In this document: positions 16,828 to 27,825 of the stretch, piece by piece
Layout: each line of letters starts with the position of its first letter
Position numbering within the stretch: position 1 is the stretch's first letter
Source of the DNA: Flavobacteriaceae bacterium MAR_2009_75
GTDB lineage: Bacteria; Bacteroidota; Bacteroidia; Flavobacteriales; Flavobacteriaceae
DNA: 64,000 nt
Assembly (NCBI GenBank): GCA_002813285.1
Contig: PHTZ01000001.1
Span: forward strand, 3,099,501 to 3,163,500
Reading direction: 5' to 3'
Position numbers and translations under genes: made by a program
The notes under the pieces: generated by a model
What the model saw: only the letters and a program-made list of their open reading frames with translations
What the model was told of the DNA's origin: nothing
Database searches by the model: none

Positions 16828-17934
16828 TTAGGGCTGAATCTTTACATCGAACATAATATAGTCGTTGTTGTTAAAACCAGGCTCAATTTCCGTTATTTTA
16901 ATTAAACCCTTTTTACCATAGTTGTCAACAAACTCAATAACATCACCAACATTCATGCTGGTTACTTTTTGAAACTCATCTTGTTCAATACCGTCTAAAT
17001 CTTCAGAAAGCGTGATGGCATCAAATTCAGTTTTCGTGATAGCTGAAAGCTCAAAGAACATCTCATTAAGCTCTTCGTCTTCCACGCCTTCTTCTGCTTC
17101 AAAGCCTTCTACATCGAAGGGAAAAGCGGTTTTATAAAACGACGTTGAAGCGAAAGAAGCTTTTTCGTCATTGGTGTAATAGTATCCAAAATCCCAAAAA
17201 GCACGGAAGGCGGCACCTTGTTCAGGGTCATCAACATCACCATCAACAATTTTGTAAACAGTACCATTAAGGAAGGATAAGAATGTTTCCGTTGTGCCAT
17301 CCTCGGCCGGTGCGAACAACTTAATATCGGTAAAGCTACGTACCTCTGCATCTGGATTATTTCCGTTACCAACAGTTACTGTAATCGTACCTACGCCTAA
17401 AGCCAATCTCTTTGTAGGGTCTCTAAAATCACCCTTACCCGTGGTAGTCCAAAAGCTATACACAATTTCCCCATTATCGATATCCGGTACAGGAAGACTA
17501 AAAGTAAAGTCTATTTCTTTTTTAGTAGCTCCGTCTAAGTCTATTGAACCATCAGCTTTTGTGGCTTTCTGAAGGTCGTCGCTATCTAGGTCGAAGTTGT
17601 TAAAAGGCATGTCGCCACTGCCTCCTACATTTTGCGTAATGTACATTCTTCTTTGGGTAAGGTCGGTAGAAGTGAAAATTACGCGGCCCTCTACTTCTGT
17701 ACCAACTTCTCCGCTGGCTTCTGCCACAACTATGTCATTGGTAGGGTCTCCTTCATTAAAAATTAGGGTTGCCACTTCCTCTTCCTCTTCTGGCACATCA
17801 TCGGGGTTATCTTGTTCTGGGTCGTTCGGAGTGTCGAATACATTGCCTTCGTCATTGCTGCAACTGCTAATGAAAAGTGCTAATGTGAAAATAACCACCC
17901 CTGAGGTGATTTTTGTTAGTAATCCTTTTTTCAT
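16828..17934 (-). CDS. Acidic lipoprotein of unknown function
   Basis: The 368-residue product has a lipoprotein signal peptide (FISSC, Cys25) followed by SNDEG and a very acidic linker (PDDVPEEEEE). Acidic residues after the cysteine resemble the Bacteroidota lipoprotein export signal, so surface exposure is plausible. The rest is beta-rich, with repeated VGTITVTVG-like strands and a C-terminal NVGDVIEF...GLIKITEI block. I recognise no domain. An ATG two codons upstream (17940) is possible. It is monocistronic with its own terminator, and a perfect palindrome at 17974-17993 lies before it. Confidence 0.8.
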   Translation of the reverse strand: MKKGLLTKITSGVVIFTLALFISSCSNDEGNVFDTPNDPEQDNPDDVPEEEEEVATLIFNEGDPTNDIVVAEASGEVGTEVEGRVIFTSTDLTQRRMYITQNVGGSGDMPFNNFDLDSDDLQKATKADGSIDLDGATKKEIDFTFSLPVPDIDNGEIVYSFWTTTGKGDFRDPTKRLALGVGTITVTVGNGNNPDAEVRSFTDIKLFAPAEDGTTETFLSFLNGTVYKIVDGDVDDPEQGAAFRAFWDFGYYYTNDEKASFASTSFYKTAFPFDVEGFEAEEGVEDEELNEMFFELSAITKTEFDAITLSEDLDGIEQDEFQKVTSMNVGDVIEFVDNYGKKGLIKITEIEPGFNNNDYIMFDVKIQP

Positions 17935-17973
17935 AATCAAAATAAGATTTATAGTTAATAGTTGTGATTAGAT

Positions 17974-17993
17974 TATACTATTGTAATAGTATA
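17974..17993. promoter_or_regulatory. Perfect 9-bp inverted repeat upstream of the acidic lipoprotein gene
   Basis: TATACTATT and AATAGTATA flank a 2-bp GT spacer, 40 bp before the lipoprotein ATG at 17934. The symmetric arms and very short spacer look like a dimeric repressor or activator site rather than a terminator. The regulator is unknown. Confidence 0.5.
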
Positions 17994-18132
17994 TAACTCT
18001 AAACCTCTTGTAAAATTATATAAGTTGTCGTGATTTTAAATTATTTCTCATTTTTGGTGTTCCATGAGTTAAAATAGGTCGGTCTTAAAGTTAAAGATGT
18101 CTTATTGTGTTCAAAATCAAAGTATCATTCAC

Positions 18133-18140
18133 TACTTTTG
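18133..18140 (+). promoter_or_regulatory. TANNTTTG -7 element of the copper cluster's first gene
   Basis: TACTTTTG is a perfect -7 match, five bases before the ATG at 18146. A TTG at 18105-18107 is 25 bp upstream, slightly longer than usual spacing. The mRNA would be leaderless or nearly so. Confidence 0.6.
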
Positions 18141-18145
18141 TATTA

Positions 18146-18559
18146 ATGAAAGAAAAGCTACATCGTATATTTTCATGTTTGATGGCACTGCTATTGTTGC
18201 TTTCGACTACTTCTTGGAAAGTCGAAAAGCACTATTGCATGGGTCGTTTGATGGATGTTTCTTTTTTCGTTGATGCCCAAGATTGTGGTATGGATATGAT
18301 TTCTGGGGCAGAACAGGAAACCATTGTAGAAAAAAAATCATGCTGTGATAGTGAGGTCATTCTTTTAGAAGGTCAAGATGATGTAACCAGTTCTTATAAC
18401 GATTTTGACATAGATCAATTGCAGTTTGCTATTGCCTATGCTTACTCTTATTTCGGTCTGTTCGAGCCGCATACTGCACAGAAAATTCCATACGAACATT
18501 ATAGTCCACCTCTAATCGTACGAGATATTCAATTGCTCGACGATGTTTTTCTAATTTGA
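18146..18559 (+). CDS. HYC_CC_PP family protein, copper-cluster associated
   Basis: The 137-residue product has an N-terminal signal or anchor helix (residues 8-24) and the three signatures of the Bacteroidota HYC_CC_PP family: HYC at 29-31, a CC pair at 66-67 and PP at 121-122. The conserved His/Cys set and the position directly before a CopA-type ATPase suggest metal binding at the periplasmic face, but no biochemical role is established to my knowledge. A longer GTG reading from 18107 would contain the promoter box, so ATG 18146 is chosen. The 146-bp gap to copA holds a perfect hairpin. Confidence 0.85.
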   Translation: MKEKLHRIFSCLMALLLLLSTTSWKVEKHYCMGRLMDVSFFVDAQDCGMDMISGAEQETIVEKKSCCDSEVILLEGQDDVTSSYNDFDIDQLQFAIAYAYSYFGLFEPHTAQKIPYEHYSPPLIVRDIQLLDDVFLI

Positions 18560-18584
18560 TTTTGCAAGCTTTCCTATTGTGTCG

Positions 18585-18603
18585 TTCATCTCTATGAGAT
18601 GAA
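18585..18603 (+). other. Perfect hairpin between the HYC_CC_PP gene and copA
   Basis: TTCATCTC pairs with GAGATGAA around a 3-nt TAT loop. It is not followed by a T-run, so it is not an obvious terminator. It may be an RNA stability or attenuation element, or an operator, within the 146-bp gap. Confidence 0.45.
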
Positions 18604-18705
18604 GGGCTTTACGTGTTCTGAGTGGTCGCTCTTCTTGATTTTTGAGGTTTCGAGTTTTTCAACACAGACCATATTTCAACATTATTCCCATAAAAAATAA
18701 ACTAT

Positions 18706-21093
18706 ATGCAATATACCTATCATATACATGGTATGACCTGTAATGGCTGTAGAAGCCATGTAGAGCATACTTTGGCCCAGATAAAGGGTGTAAGTAGTGT
18801 GAAGGTGAATTTAGAGAAAGCGGAAGCGGTTCTTGAGATGGAAAATAAAATAGCTCTAGAAAAGCTTCAAGAAGCATTGAAGAAAGATGGAGGGCGTTAT
18901 TCCATTCATACCGAAAAGACGAACCGTCAACCTGAAGCAAAAAAAACCAATAAGGAGGTCAAGGGTAACGGTGTCTTTTATTGCCCCATGCATTGTGAGG
19001 GAGATAAAACATATTCAGAACCGGGCGATTGCCCCGTTTGTGGTATGGATCTCGTGCCGGCCAAGGCCGATGTCTCTGCCGAAGAGAAAACATATAAAAG
19101 ACTACTGAAAAAGTTTTGGATAGCCTTGTTTTTTACGGCGCCAATTTTCATCATTGCGATGTCTGAAATGCTCAATGAGAACCCTTTGTACAATTTGTTG
19201 CCGGTCGGTTATTGGAATTGGATTCAGTTTGGGCTTTCAATTCCTGTAGTGTTCTATGCGACTTGGGTCTTCTTTGAACGTGCTTATCGGTCTATTATAA
19301 CATGGAATCTTAACATGTTCACTCTGATTGGTATCGGTGCTGGTGTTGCTTGGCTTTTTAGTTTTTTCGGAATGCTTTTTCCAGATTTTTTTCCGCCACA
19401 GTTTAAGACCGATTCGGGTACGGTTCATGTCTATTTTGAAGCTGCAACAGTAATCTTGACCTTGGTGCTAATGGGGCAGGTTTTGGAGGCGCGTGCCCAT
19501 AGCAAGACAAATTCGGCAGTAAAAGAGTTGTTGAAACTTGCTCCCAATAAGGCGATTCGCTTAGTAGGCGATAAGGAAGAATCTATTACAATCGATAAAA
19601 TCGAAATTGGGGATTTGCTTCGCGTAAAACCCGGAGATAAAATTCCTGTGGATGGTGAAATTGTAGAAGGAGAAAGTACCATAGATGAATCGATGATTAC
19701 AGGTGAGCCTGTTCCTGTGAGTAAAGCAGTAGGAGATTCTGTCAATTCAGGAACTATTAACGGTAAACGGTCTTTCGTGATGAAGGCCATAAAAGTAGGC
19801 TCCGATACATTGCTTTCGCAAATCATAGAAATGGTGAATACGGCCAGTCGAAGTCAGGCTCCCATTCAGAAGCTGGCCGATAAAATTTCCGCTTATTTCG
19901 TTCCGACTGTAATACTTATTTCTCTAATCACTTTCGTGGTGTGGGCCATTTTTGGTCCTGAGCCGGCCTATGTCTATGCCTTGGTTAATGCCATAGCAGT
20001 TTTGATTATCGCTTGCCCTTGCGCCTTAGGTTTGGCAACACCAATGTCAGTGATGGTCGGTGTGGGCAAGGGCGCTCAAAACGGAGTGCTCATTAAAAAT
20101 GCCGAGGCCTTGGAGAAGATGGATAAGGTCGATGTGTTGATTATTGACAAGACAGGAACAATTACAGAGGGAAAACCATCGGTAGAAAAGGTTGTCGGGG
20201 TGTCCGATATTTATGACGAAAATGATATCATTCAGTACATCGCCAGTCTTAATCAGCTAAGTGAACATCCTCTTGCAGACGCTACGGTCAGTTATGCCAA
20301 GGAAAGGAATATTCAACTTCTGAAAACCAAAGATTTTGATTCTGTAAGTGGAAAAGGAGTGAAGGGCTTGGTAAATGGAAAAAGGGTGCTCGTAGGAAAT
20401 CTGAAGCTGTTACAAGATGAAAAAATCAAGGTTTCAGAGAAATTGGGTGAAGTCGTTTCCAAAGAACAGGAGAAGGGTAAAACCGTTTCCTATTTGGCGA
20501 TTGAGGGTATAGCGATCGGGTCGGTAATAATAACTGATAAAATTAAGGAAACCAGTAAGCAGGCCATTAGAAAACTGCAAGACCAAGGTATTGAAGTAAT
20601 AATGCTCACAGGTGATAATTCTGGTACGGCCAAGGCTGTAGCCCAAGAAATGAACTTAAATACGTTCAAAGCTGAGATGTTGCCCCAAGATAAACTGAAT
20701 GAGGTAGAGAGATTACAGAATAAGGGTAAAACAGTTGCCATGGCCGGAGACGGAATCAACGATGCTCCGGCACTTGCGAAAAGTGATGTAGGTATCGCTA
20801 TGGGAACCGGTACCGATGTGGCGATTGAAAGTGCGGCTATTACTTTAGTGAAAGGTGATTTACACGGTATAGTCAAAGCTTGTAGGTTGAGCGCAAAAAC
20901 CATGAAGAACATCAAACAAAATTTGTTTTTTGCCTTGATTTATAACACGATTGGGGTACCCATAGCAGCAGGGGTGCTTTTCCCATTTTTTGGTATACTG
21001 TTGTCACCTATGTTGGCAGCTCTGGCTATGAGTTTCAGTTCAGTGTCGGTAATTGCTAACGCGTTGCGGTTAAGAACCGCAAAACTTAATTAA
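18706..21093 (+). CDS. copA: Copper-translocating P1B-type ATPase
   Basis: The 795-residue protein has, in order: an N-terminal HMA domain with GMTCNGC (Cys12, Cys15); a heavy-metal-binding module with CPMHC (93-97) and CPVCGM (109-113); eight membrane helices; TGEP (332-335); the CPC transport motif (437-439); the phosphorylated Asp481 in DKTGT; the HP locus (521-522); and GDGINDAP (681-688). This is a Cu(I)-exporting ATPase, moving copper from cytoplasm to periplasm. The gene is followed 17 bp later by a TonB-dependent receptor and then a secreted HMA protein, forming a copper-handling operon. Confidence 0.96.
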   Translation: MQYTYHIHGMTCNGCRSHVEHTLAQIKGVSSVKVNLEKAEAVLEMENKIALEKLQEALKKDGGRYSIHTEKTNRQPEAKKTNKEVKGNGVFYCPMHCEGDKTYSEPGDCPVCGMDLVPAKADVSAEEKTYKRLLKKFWIALFFTAPIFIIAMSEMLNENPLYNLLPVGYWNWIQFGLSIPVVFYATWVFFERAYRSIITWNLNMFTLIGIGAGVAWLFSFFGMLFPDFFPPQFKTDSGTVHVYFEAATVILTLVLMGQVLEARAHSKTNSAVKELLKLAPNKAIRLVGDKEESITIDKIEIGDLLRVKPGDKIPVDGEIVEGESTIDESMITGEPVPVSKAVGDSVNSGTINGKRSFVMKAIKVGSDTLLSQIIEMVNTASRSQAPIQKLADKISAYFVPTVILISLITFVVWAIFGPEPAYVYALVNAIAVLIIACPCALGLATPMSVMVGVGKGAQNGVLIKNAEALEKMDKVDVLIIDKTGTITEGKPSVEKVVGVSDIYDENDIIQYIASLNQLSEHPLADATVSYAKERNIQLLKTKDFDSVSGKGVKGLVNGKRVLVGNLKLLQDEKIKVSEKLGEVVSKEQEKGKTVSYLAIEGIAIGSVIITDKIKETSKQAIRKLQDQGIEVIMLTGDNSGTAKAVAQEMNLNTFKAEMLPQDKLNEVERLQNKGKTVAMAGDGINDAPALAKSDVGIAMGTGTDVAIESAAITLVKGDLHGIVKACRLSAKTMKNIKQNLFFALIYNTIGVPIAAGVLFPFFGILLSPMLAALAMSFSSVSVIANALRLRTAKLN

Positions 21094-21110
21094 AATTTAG
21101 AATAAGATAA

Positions 21111-23352
21111 ATGAATAAATATATAATAGTAATTATAACAAGCCTATTGCCTTTGCTCTCCTCTTCTCAAGAAAAAGTAAGTGGTAAGATAACCGAGGCA
21201 GTACCATCGGGGAATGGCCTGGCATTGTCAGGGGCCAGTGTGTATTGGATGAATTCACAAACTGGTACGGTCACTGACCAAAATGGAGAGTTTGATATTC
21301 CCTATAAAAAGAAATACGATCGATTGATCATCAGTTATGTGGGCTTCGAGTCAGATACGCTTACCGTAACTGAACCAAAAATTGTAAACCATTCCTTAAA
21401 GGCTTCCAATGAATTGGATGAGGTTGTGGTCGAGCAAAAGAAAGAGCCTCTTCAAAAGGCATATTTTAGCTCTCAAAATGTGATTACCGTCAATAGTGCA
21501 GAGCTGCTCAAGGCCGCTTGCTGCAACCTGGCCGAAAGCTTTGAGACCAATCCTTCCATAGATGTAAATTTTTCCGATGCGTTGACCGGTACCAAGCAAA
21601 TTCAAATGCTGGGTTTGACAAGTCCGTATTTGTTGATTACCCAAGAGAACATTCCTATGGTACGTGGAGCTTCACAGGCCTATGGTTTAACGTTTACCCC
21701 TGGTACTTGGATCGAAAGTATACAAATTACTAAAGGGTCAGGTAGTGTGGTCAATGGCTATGAGAGTATCTCAGGTCAAATAAACACCGAGCTGGTCAAG
21801 CCATTGACCGATAATGCAGTTTTCGTAAACGGCTATGCCAATGAAAATGGTCGATACGAAATAAACACGCATTTCAATAAAAAGTTGACCGATAAGTGGA
21901 GTACTGGTCTCTATGTTCATGGTAACAAGCGAACACAGAAAGAAGATGATAATGAAGATGGGTATCTAGATGCACCTTTGGCAGATCAGATAAATGTGAT
22001 GAACCGATGGCAATATCAAGACCCCGAAAACGGATGGGTAAGTTTTTTTAACGTGCGATTTCTAAATGATGAAAAGCAAGTAGGGCAGGTAGATTTTGAT
22101 CCAGCGACCGATAAATTTACTACAAATGCTTGGGGTAGTGAAATTGATACGCGACGTTTTGATACATCTTTAAAATTGGGTTATGTTTTTCCTGAGCTCC
22201 CTTTTCAGAGTATGGGTTTTCAGATATCGTATAGCAAACATATTCAAGATTCTTATTTTGGCTTTCGTGAATACAATATTGACCATGAAAGTCTTTATGG
22301 AAATTTATTGTTCAATTCCATTATAGGCGATACACAGAACAAATTCAAAACAGGTTTGACCTTTGCTTACGATGGTTATGATGAGATGGTGACGACTGCT
22401 GACTATTCTCGAAATGATAGGTCGGTCGGTGCCTTTTTTGAATATGGTTATGATAATCTGGAAAAGGTAAGTCTTACCGCAGGGTTGCGTATAGATAACC
22501 ATAACAGGTTAGGAACTTTTGTTACGCCAAGATTTCATATTCGCTACACCCCTTGGGAGCGAGCTAGCTTAAAAGGCTCTTTTGGTAGGGGAAAAAGAGC
22601 TGCGAACATTTTTGCTGAAAACCAGCAGCTTTTTGCTTCTTCTAGAGAGATACGAATTCTAGATGATGGTGGAAGTGTGTACGGACTGGAACCTGAAGAT
22701 GCATGGAACTATGGGGTAAGTTTTCTTCAAGGTTTTACTTTTCTAGGGCGCCCTGGGGAAGTAGCTTTTGATTTTTACAGAACGGATTTTAAGAATCAAG
22801 TCGTAGTCGATTGGGAAAACCCCCAAGAAGTTTCATTTTACAATTTAGACGGTAATAGCTACGGAAGTAGTTTTCAATTAGAACTTAACCATAGAATTTT
22901 ACCGCGTACCGAAATTCGAACCGCATACAAATATTATGATGTAAAGACCGACTACAATATCGGTGCGCTTCAAAAACCGTTACAGGCCCAGCACCGTTTT
23001 TTTTGCCAATATTGGGTATGAGACTAAAGTAAAAGAAAATGGAGCGCATTGGCGTTTCGATTATACCCTGCACAGTTTTGGGGAAAAACGATTGCCCAGC
23101 ACATCGAGCAATCCGGTGAATTATCGTTTAGATGAGTATTCATCACCCTATAACCACATGAACGCACAGGTGACAAAAGTGTTTTCAGATTCGTTCGAGA
23201 TATACGTAGGGGGAGAAAATTTAAGCGAAGTCACCCAAGATAGTCCGGTATTGGGGGGTGATGATCCTTTTGGTCCGTATTTTGATACCACTATTGTGTA
23301 CGCCCCTATTATGGGTAGAATGTTCTATGCAGGATTTAGATTTAAAATATAA
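21111..23352 (+). pseudogene. TonB-dependent receptor of the copper cluster, split by a +1 frameshift in a T8 tract
   Basis: The reading frame from 21111 encodes a signal peptide, a carboxypeptidase-like beta domain (about 24-95), a plug domain with AACCNLAESFETNPSIDV and a beta-barrel, but ends early at 23021 after HRFFCQYWV. The rest of the barrel continues in the next frame (FFANIGYETKV... to GFRFKI at 23352). Removing one T from the run of eight at 22997-23004 restores a single 746-residue receptor ending in a typical C-terminal aromatic beta-strand. It could be a real mutation, a slippage or phase-variation site, or a base-calling error. As it stands the receptor lacks its last strands. 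Its neighbours suggest copper or a copper complex as ligand. Confidence 0.88.
22997..23004 (+). repeat. T8 homopolymer at the receptor frameshift
   Basis: Eight consecutive T bases lie exactly where the receptor reading shifts frame; seven would keep it open. Homopolymers of this length are prone to slippage in replication, transcription and sequencing. Confidence 0.9.
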
Positions 23353-23371
23353 AAACTAAAAATTAATCAAT

Positions 23372-23728
23372 ATGAGAAAAATAGTATTTGCCTTAAGCCT
23401 TGCTTTGATAACCACAATAAGCTATGCACAAGACAAGAACAAGAAATTAACTATAGATGTCGACGGCAAGTGCGACATGTGCAAAACCCGAATTGAAAAA
23501 GCGGCATTGGGTGTAAAAGGGGTGAAATATGCCATGTGGGATATTCCATCGCATCAATTGTCGTTGATTGTCGATGAAAGAAAGACTAACCCTATGATTG
23601 TAAAAAAGGCACTTGTAGATGTCGGCCATGACACCAAAGAATTAAAGGCTACTGAAGATGCGTATAATAGTGTTCACCCGTGCTGCAGGTACCGTGAAGA
23701 TAATTCTGATGACAGTGGTCACCATTAA
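23372..23728 (+). CDS. Secreted heavy-metal-associated (HMA) domain protein
   Basis: The 118-residue product has a signal peptide (ending near SYAQ, residue 20) and an HMA-like fold with the metal-binding pair Cys34 and Cys37 in DGKCDMCKTR. The C-terminal tail adds HPCCRYR and a terminal HH, further potential ligands. It probably binds copper in the periplasm and may pass it between the receptor and export systems; this is inferred from context. It lies 20 bp after the receptor frame and ends the cluster at a strong bidirectional terminator. Confidence 0.88.
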   Translation: MRKIVFALSLALITTISYAQDKNKKLTIDVDGKCDMCKTRIEKAALGVKGVKYAMWDIPSHQLSLIVDERKTNPMIVKKALVDVGHDTKELKATEDAYNSVHPCCRYREDNSDDSGHH

Positions 23729-23746
23729 TATGACTTGTTGGAAATA

Positions 23747-23783
23747 AAAAAGCGGTTCTAGATTTAATCTAGAACCGCTTTTT
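23747..23783. terminator. Bidirectional terminator between the copper cluster and groEL
   Basis: A long stem (AAAAAGCGGTTCTAGAT against its complement) has a tiny loop and is bordered by A- and T-runs, so it can stop both the plus-strand copper operon and the minus-strand groEL transcript. Confidence 0.9.
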
Positions 23784-23803
23784 AAGTTTACTGCTCAGAA
23801 CGA

Positions 23804-25450
<1,647 letters not shown>

Positions 25451-25549
25451 TTAAAATTTAAAAACCCCAAATATCAAATACGCTTACCGGTTAAGAGGTA
25501 TTTAATTTATTTGGAATTCGGATTTTGTTTTTTGTAGAATGGTGTTAGC

Positions 25550-25828
25550 TTAAATTATTGCTAAAACATCGCTTTCGCGCATCATAAGATAGTCTACGCC
25601 TTCAAGCTTAAGTTCTGTACCTGCATACTTACCATAAAGAACGGTGTCACCAATTTTTACGGTAACTTTTTCGTCTTTGGTTCCAGGTCCAACAGCAACA
25701 ACTTTACCTTGTTGTGGTTTTTCTTTTGCAGTGTCTGGAATGTAGATGCCGGACGCAGTTTTTGTCTCAGCGGCCATAGGCTCGATAAGTACTCGATCGG
25801 CCAATGGTTTAATGTTCACTTTTGCCAT
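25550..25828 (-). CDS. groES: Co-chaperonin GroES
   Basis: The 92-residue protein shows the GroES mobile loop region ([20 protein letters not shown]), GKVVAVGPG, and [14 protein letters not shown]. It caps GroEL. The transcript starts in the gap between 25829 and the secG terminator at 25920, where a TGGCA-N7-TGCCA palindrome lies 46 bp before the ATG. Confidence 0.99.
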   Translation of the reverse strand: MAKVNIKPLADRVLIEPMAAETKTASGIYIPDTAKEKPQQGKVVAVGPGTKDEKVTVKIGDTVLYGKYAGTELKLEGVDYLMMRESDVLAII

Positions 25829-25873
25829 ATTTTTAGTTTTTAGTTCGAAATAATATTAATCTAATATGCTACT

Positions 25874-25890
25874 TGGCAGAAATTATGCCA
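25874..25890 (-). promoter_or_regulatory. TGGCA-N7-TGCCA palindrome before groES, sigma-54-like -24/-12 spacing
   Basis: On the minus strand the site reads TGGCATAATTTCTGCCA. GG and GC fall at the spacing of a sigma-54 promoter (TGGCACG-N4-TTGCW), with mismatches in the middle. It is also a perfect 5-bp inverted repeat and so could be a regulator site. It lies 46 bp before the groES ATG. Confidence 0.4.
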
Positions 25891-25919
25891 TGCACTAAAA
25901 ACTGACACATTGTTAAAAC

Positions 25920-25953
25920 AAAAATGCCAGCTTGTCATTAAGCTGGCATTTTT
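25920..25953. terminator. Bidirectional-looking terminator after secG
   Basis: A 14-bp stem (AAAAATGCCAGCTT with its complement) surrounds a 6-nt loop and has A- and T-runs at its ends. It lies 20 bp after the secG stop (25973) and separates that operon from groES. Confidence 0.9.
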
Positions 25954-25972
25954 CTTATGTTTTGTTCGTTAA

Positions 25973-26335
25973 TTACAAACTGTCTGACGGATTTGCCGAT
26001 GGAGCTGGCGTTTCTTCAGGTAATGATTCGGGTACCGTTTCAGGTACTACAGTTTCAATATCGTCACCATTGAGCAGTTTCGAATCGTTGGTTCCAAAGT
26101 TGCCCTTTAGCGCCACGTTCGATGCTAAAATCAAAACGACCAATAGTATGGCCAAAGTCCATGTACTTTTATCGAGAAAATCCCCAGTCTTTTTTACGCC
26201 GCCAACTACTTGGCTGCCGCCACCTCCAAAAGAAGATGATAATCCGCCGCCTTTAGGATTTTGGACCATAATGACCAAAACCAATAAAAAACAGACAATT
26301 ATTATAAGGATTAAAAAAATGGTAAACGTGCTCAT
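25973..26335 (-). CDS. secG: Preprotein translocase subunit SecG
   Basis: The 120-residue protein has two membrane helices (about 3-25 and 58-76) joined by the glycine-rich loop NPKGGGLSSSFGGGGSQVVGG, the SecG hallmark. A Pro/Glu/Ser-rich tail follows. SecG assists SecYE/SecA-driven export at the inner membrane. It lies 7 bp after the hypothetical gene and ends the miaB-to-secG operon. Confidence 0.96.
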   Translation of the reverse strand: MSTFTIFLILIIIVCFLLVLVIMVQNPKGGGLSSSFGGGGSQVVGGVKKTGDFLDKSTWTLAILLVVLILASNVALKGNFGTNDSKLLNGDDIETVVPETVPESLPEETPAPSANPSDSL

Positions 26336-26342
26336 AACTTCC

Positions 26343-27263
26343 TTACTTGTTATCTAATTGAATTCTTTCAACCGCTTTAATTCGGTCTGCAAAGAAACCA
26401 CTTTTTTCCGGATATTTCAAACTTAAAATTTTATAGGCTTGAATGGCTTTTTTGTACTTTTTTTGCTCCAAATAAACCTTTGCCAAAGTCTCTGTCATCA
26501 GCTCTTTTTTGTCCATTTTGACCGAGTCTGAAATGCTCACCTTTGGGGCTTCTTTATGTGGACTTATTTTTGGTTTATCGGCAATGAATTTATCGATAAG
26601 GTCGAACTTCTTCTTTTTAAGAACATCTTCCTCTAACGGAAAACCAATTGATTTCGGTTCTTCTTTAGGTTCAACATTCTCAACTTTGTCACCTGAAGGT
26701 ATAAAAGCGGTAAGTTGAAGCCATTCCCCAAAAGAATATTTTTCTTTTTTGGTAAAAGGAAGGGGTTTTCCCATTTCAAGTTCTTTCTCGGCCCGTGCTT
26801 TGGAGGCTGCTATTTCTTCATCGATTTTTGGATCTTTCGACTTGAACAGTTTGGGGTCTAGAATTGTATCTGCCTCTTTTTTAGAAAGGGGAAGCCTAGT
26901 TTCTTCCTCATCTTCTTGAGTGTCACTTTGCTGCGACTCGACTATAACCTCTTCTGAAATTATTTCGGTTTCGGCCAATGTGTTTGTCTTACCCGAAATA
27001 GTATCGGCAATGGCATTTTGTAAAAATTCTGCAGATGTAATAAAATCAAAAAGTACTTCTCGGTCAGTAGTGTACGCCGCTGTTAATTTCAGGGCATTAT
27101 TGTATTTGAAGCTGTTAAGATTTTTTAATCCTTTAAGATGTAATGCCCGAGCCGCTTGAAAATATGGGTACTCTTCAAGAACATCCTCCAGCTGTTTGGT
27201 GTGAACCGGAGTAACGACCTTTTCAGGATTTTGAAGTAAGTATGTAAAATCTTTTACATTCAT
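26343..27263 (-). CDS. Unknown protein with C-terminal TPR-like repeat
   Basis: The 306-residue product begins with a helical region resembling repeat helices (LEEYPYFQAARALHLKGLKN), has a long charged middle rich in Glu and Lys, and ends with a TPR-like pair (ETLAKVYLEQKKYKKAIQAYKILSLKYPEKS). No signal peptide is present, so it is probably cytoplasmic. A TTG four codons upstream (27275) is possible, but ATG 27263 is preferred. It lies between lptE (25 bp) and secG (7 bp), which suggests a link to envelope biogenesis; the function is not known. Confidence 0.85.
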   Translation of the reverse strand: MNVKDFTYLLQNPEKVVTPVHTKQLEDVLEEYPYFQAARALHLKGLKNLNSFKYNNALKLTAAYTTDREVLFDFITSAEFLQNAIADTISGKTNTLAETEIISEEVIVESQQSDTQEDEEETRLPLSKKEADTILDPKLFKSKDPKIDEEIAASKARAEKELEMGKPLPFTKKEKYSFGEWLQLTAFIPSGDKVENVEPKEEPKSIGFPLEEDVLKKKKFDLIDKFIADKPKISPHKEAPKVSISDSVKMDKKELMTETLAKVYLEQKKYKKAIQAYKILSLKYPEKSGFFADRIKAVERIQLDNK

Positions 27264-27288
27264 AAAGGGGTGCAATCTTCTAGTTTCG

Positions 27289-27807
27289 CTACCAATCTGC
27301 CAGAGAGGCGTTAAAAATATCTTGTGTTATACGTTCGAAAATGACCTCTAGGGCTTCATCTTTAACTGCTGAAAGTTGAACATTGTCGGGGTAGTCGTAA
27401 AAGAAGGAGAAGCGCTGCTCAAAATCGGCGTCTTCCTTGGTTTTATTATAAAACCTAACTTTTACTGCCATTGACAATCGGTTTTGGGCTGCAGTCTGCT
27501 GGGCAGTAGCACTCATTGGCGAGATTCGGTATTCGACTATTTCTCCCTCGTAAAGAAGATCTCCGTTTGAAGTCACCAAATCAAGACTGGTCTGATTGAG
27601 AATACGGTCTTGAAGTGCCAAGGTAAAATCACGCTCTAAACCCGGTTCAAAAGTAGACCCTGGGCTTTGAGTGGCATAATTTTGAAATCGAGGAACGGCA
27701 AAAGTAGTTGCTGTACCTACATTACCTCCCGTAAAATTATAAACTCCGCAGCCATGGAGGCAAAATGCCAATAAGGCTAATATTAAAATAAGTCTAAATA
27801 TTTTCAA
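27289..27807 (-). CDS. lptE: LPS assembly lipoprotein LptE-like
   Basis: The 172-residue lipoprotein (lipobox LHGC, Cys20) begins its mature part with GVYNFTGG and has the Bacteroidota LptE layout: VPRFQNYA, LERDFTLALQDRI, LLYEGEIVEYRISP and a C-terminal helix. LptE plugs the LptD barrel and helps place LPS in the outer leaflet. It lies 18 bp after the sigma-54 activator gene and 25 bp before the repeat protein. Confidence 0.9.
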   Translation of the reverse strand: MKIFRLILILALLAFCLHGCGVYNFTGGNVGTATTFAVPRFQNYATQSPGSTFEPGLERDFTLALQDRILNQTSLDLVTSNGDLLYEGEIVEYRISPMSATAQQTAAQNRLSMAVKVRFYNKTKEDADFEQRFSFFYDYPDNVQLSAVKDEALEVIFERITQDIFNASLADW

Positions 27808-27825
27808 TTCTTTTGTTTTCTAAGA

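Noticed and set aside
25829-25919. CIRCE-type heat-shock operator before groES
   Set aside because: The TTAGCACTC-N9-GAGTGCTAA sequence is not present; only the TGGCA/TGCCA palindrome is.
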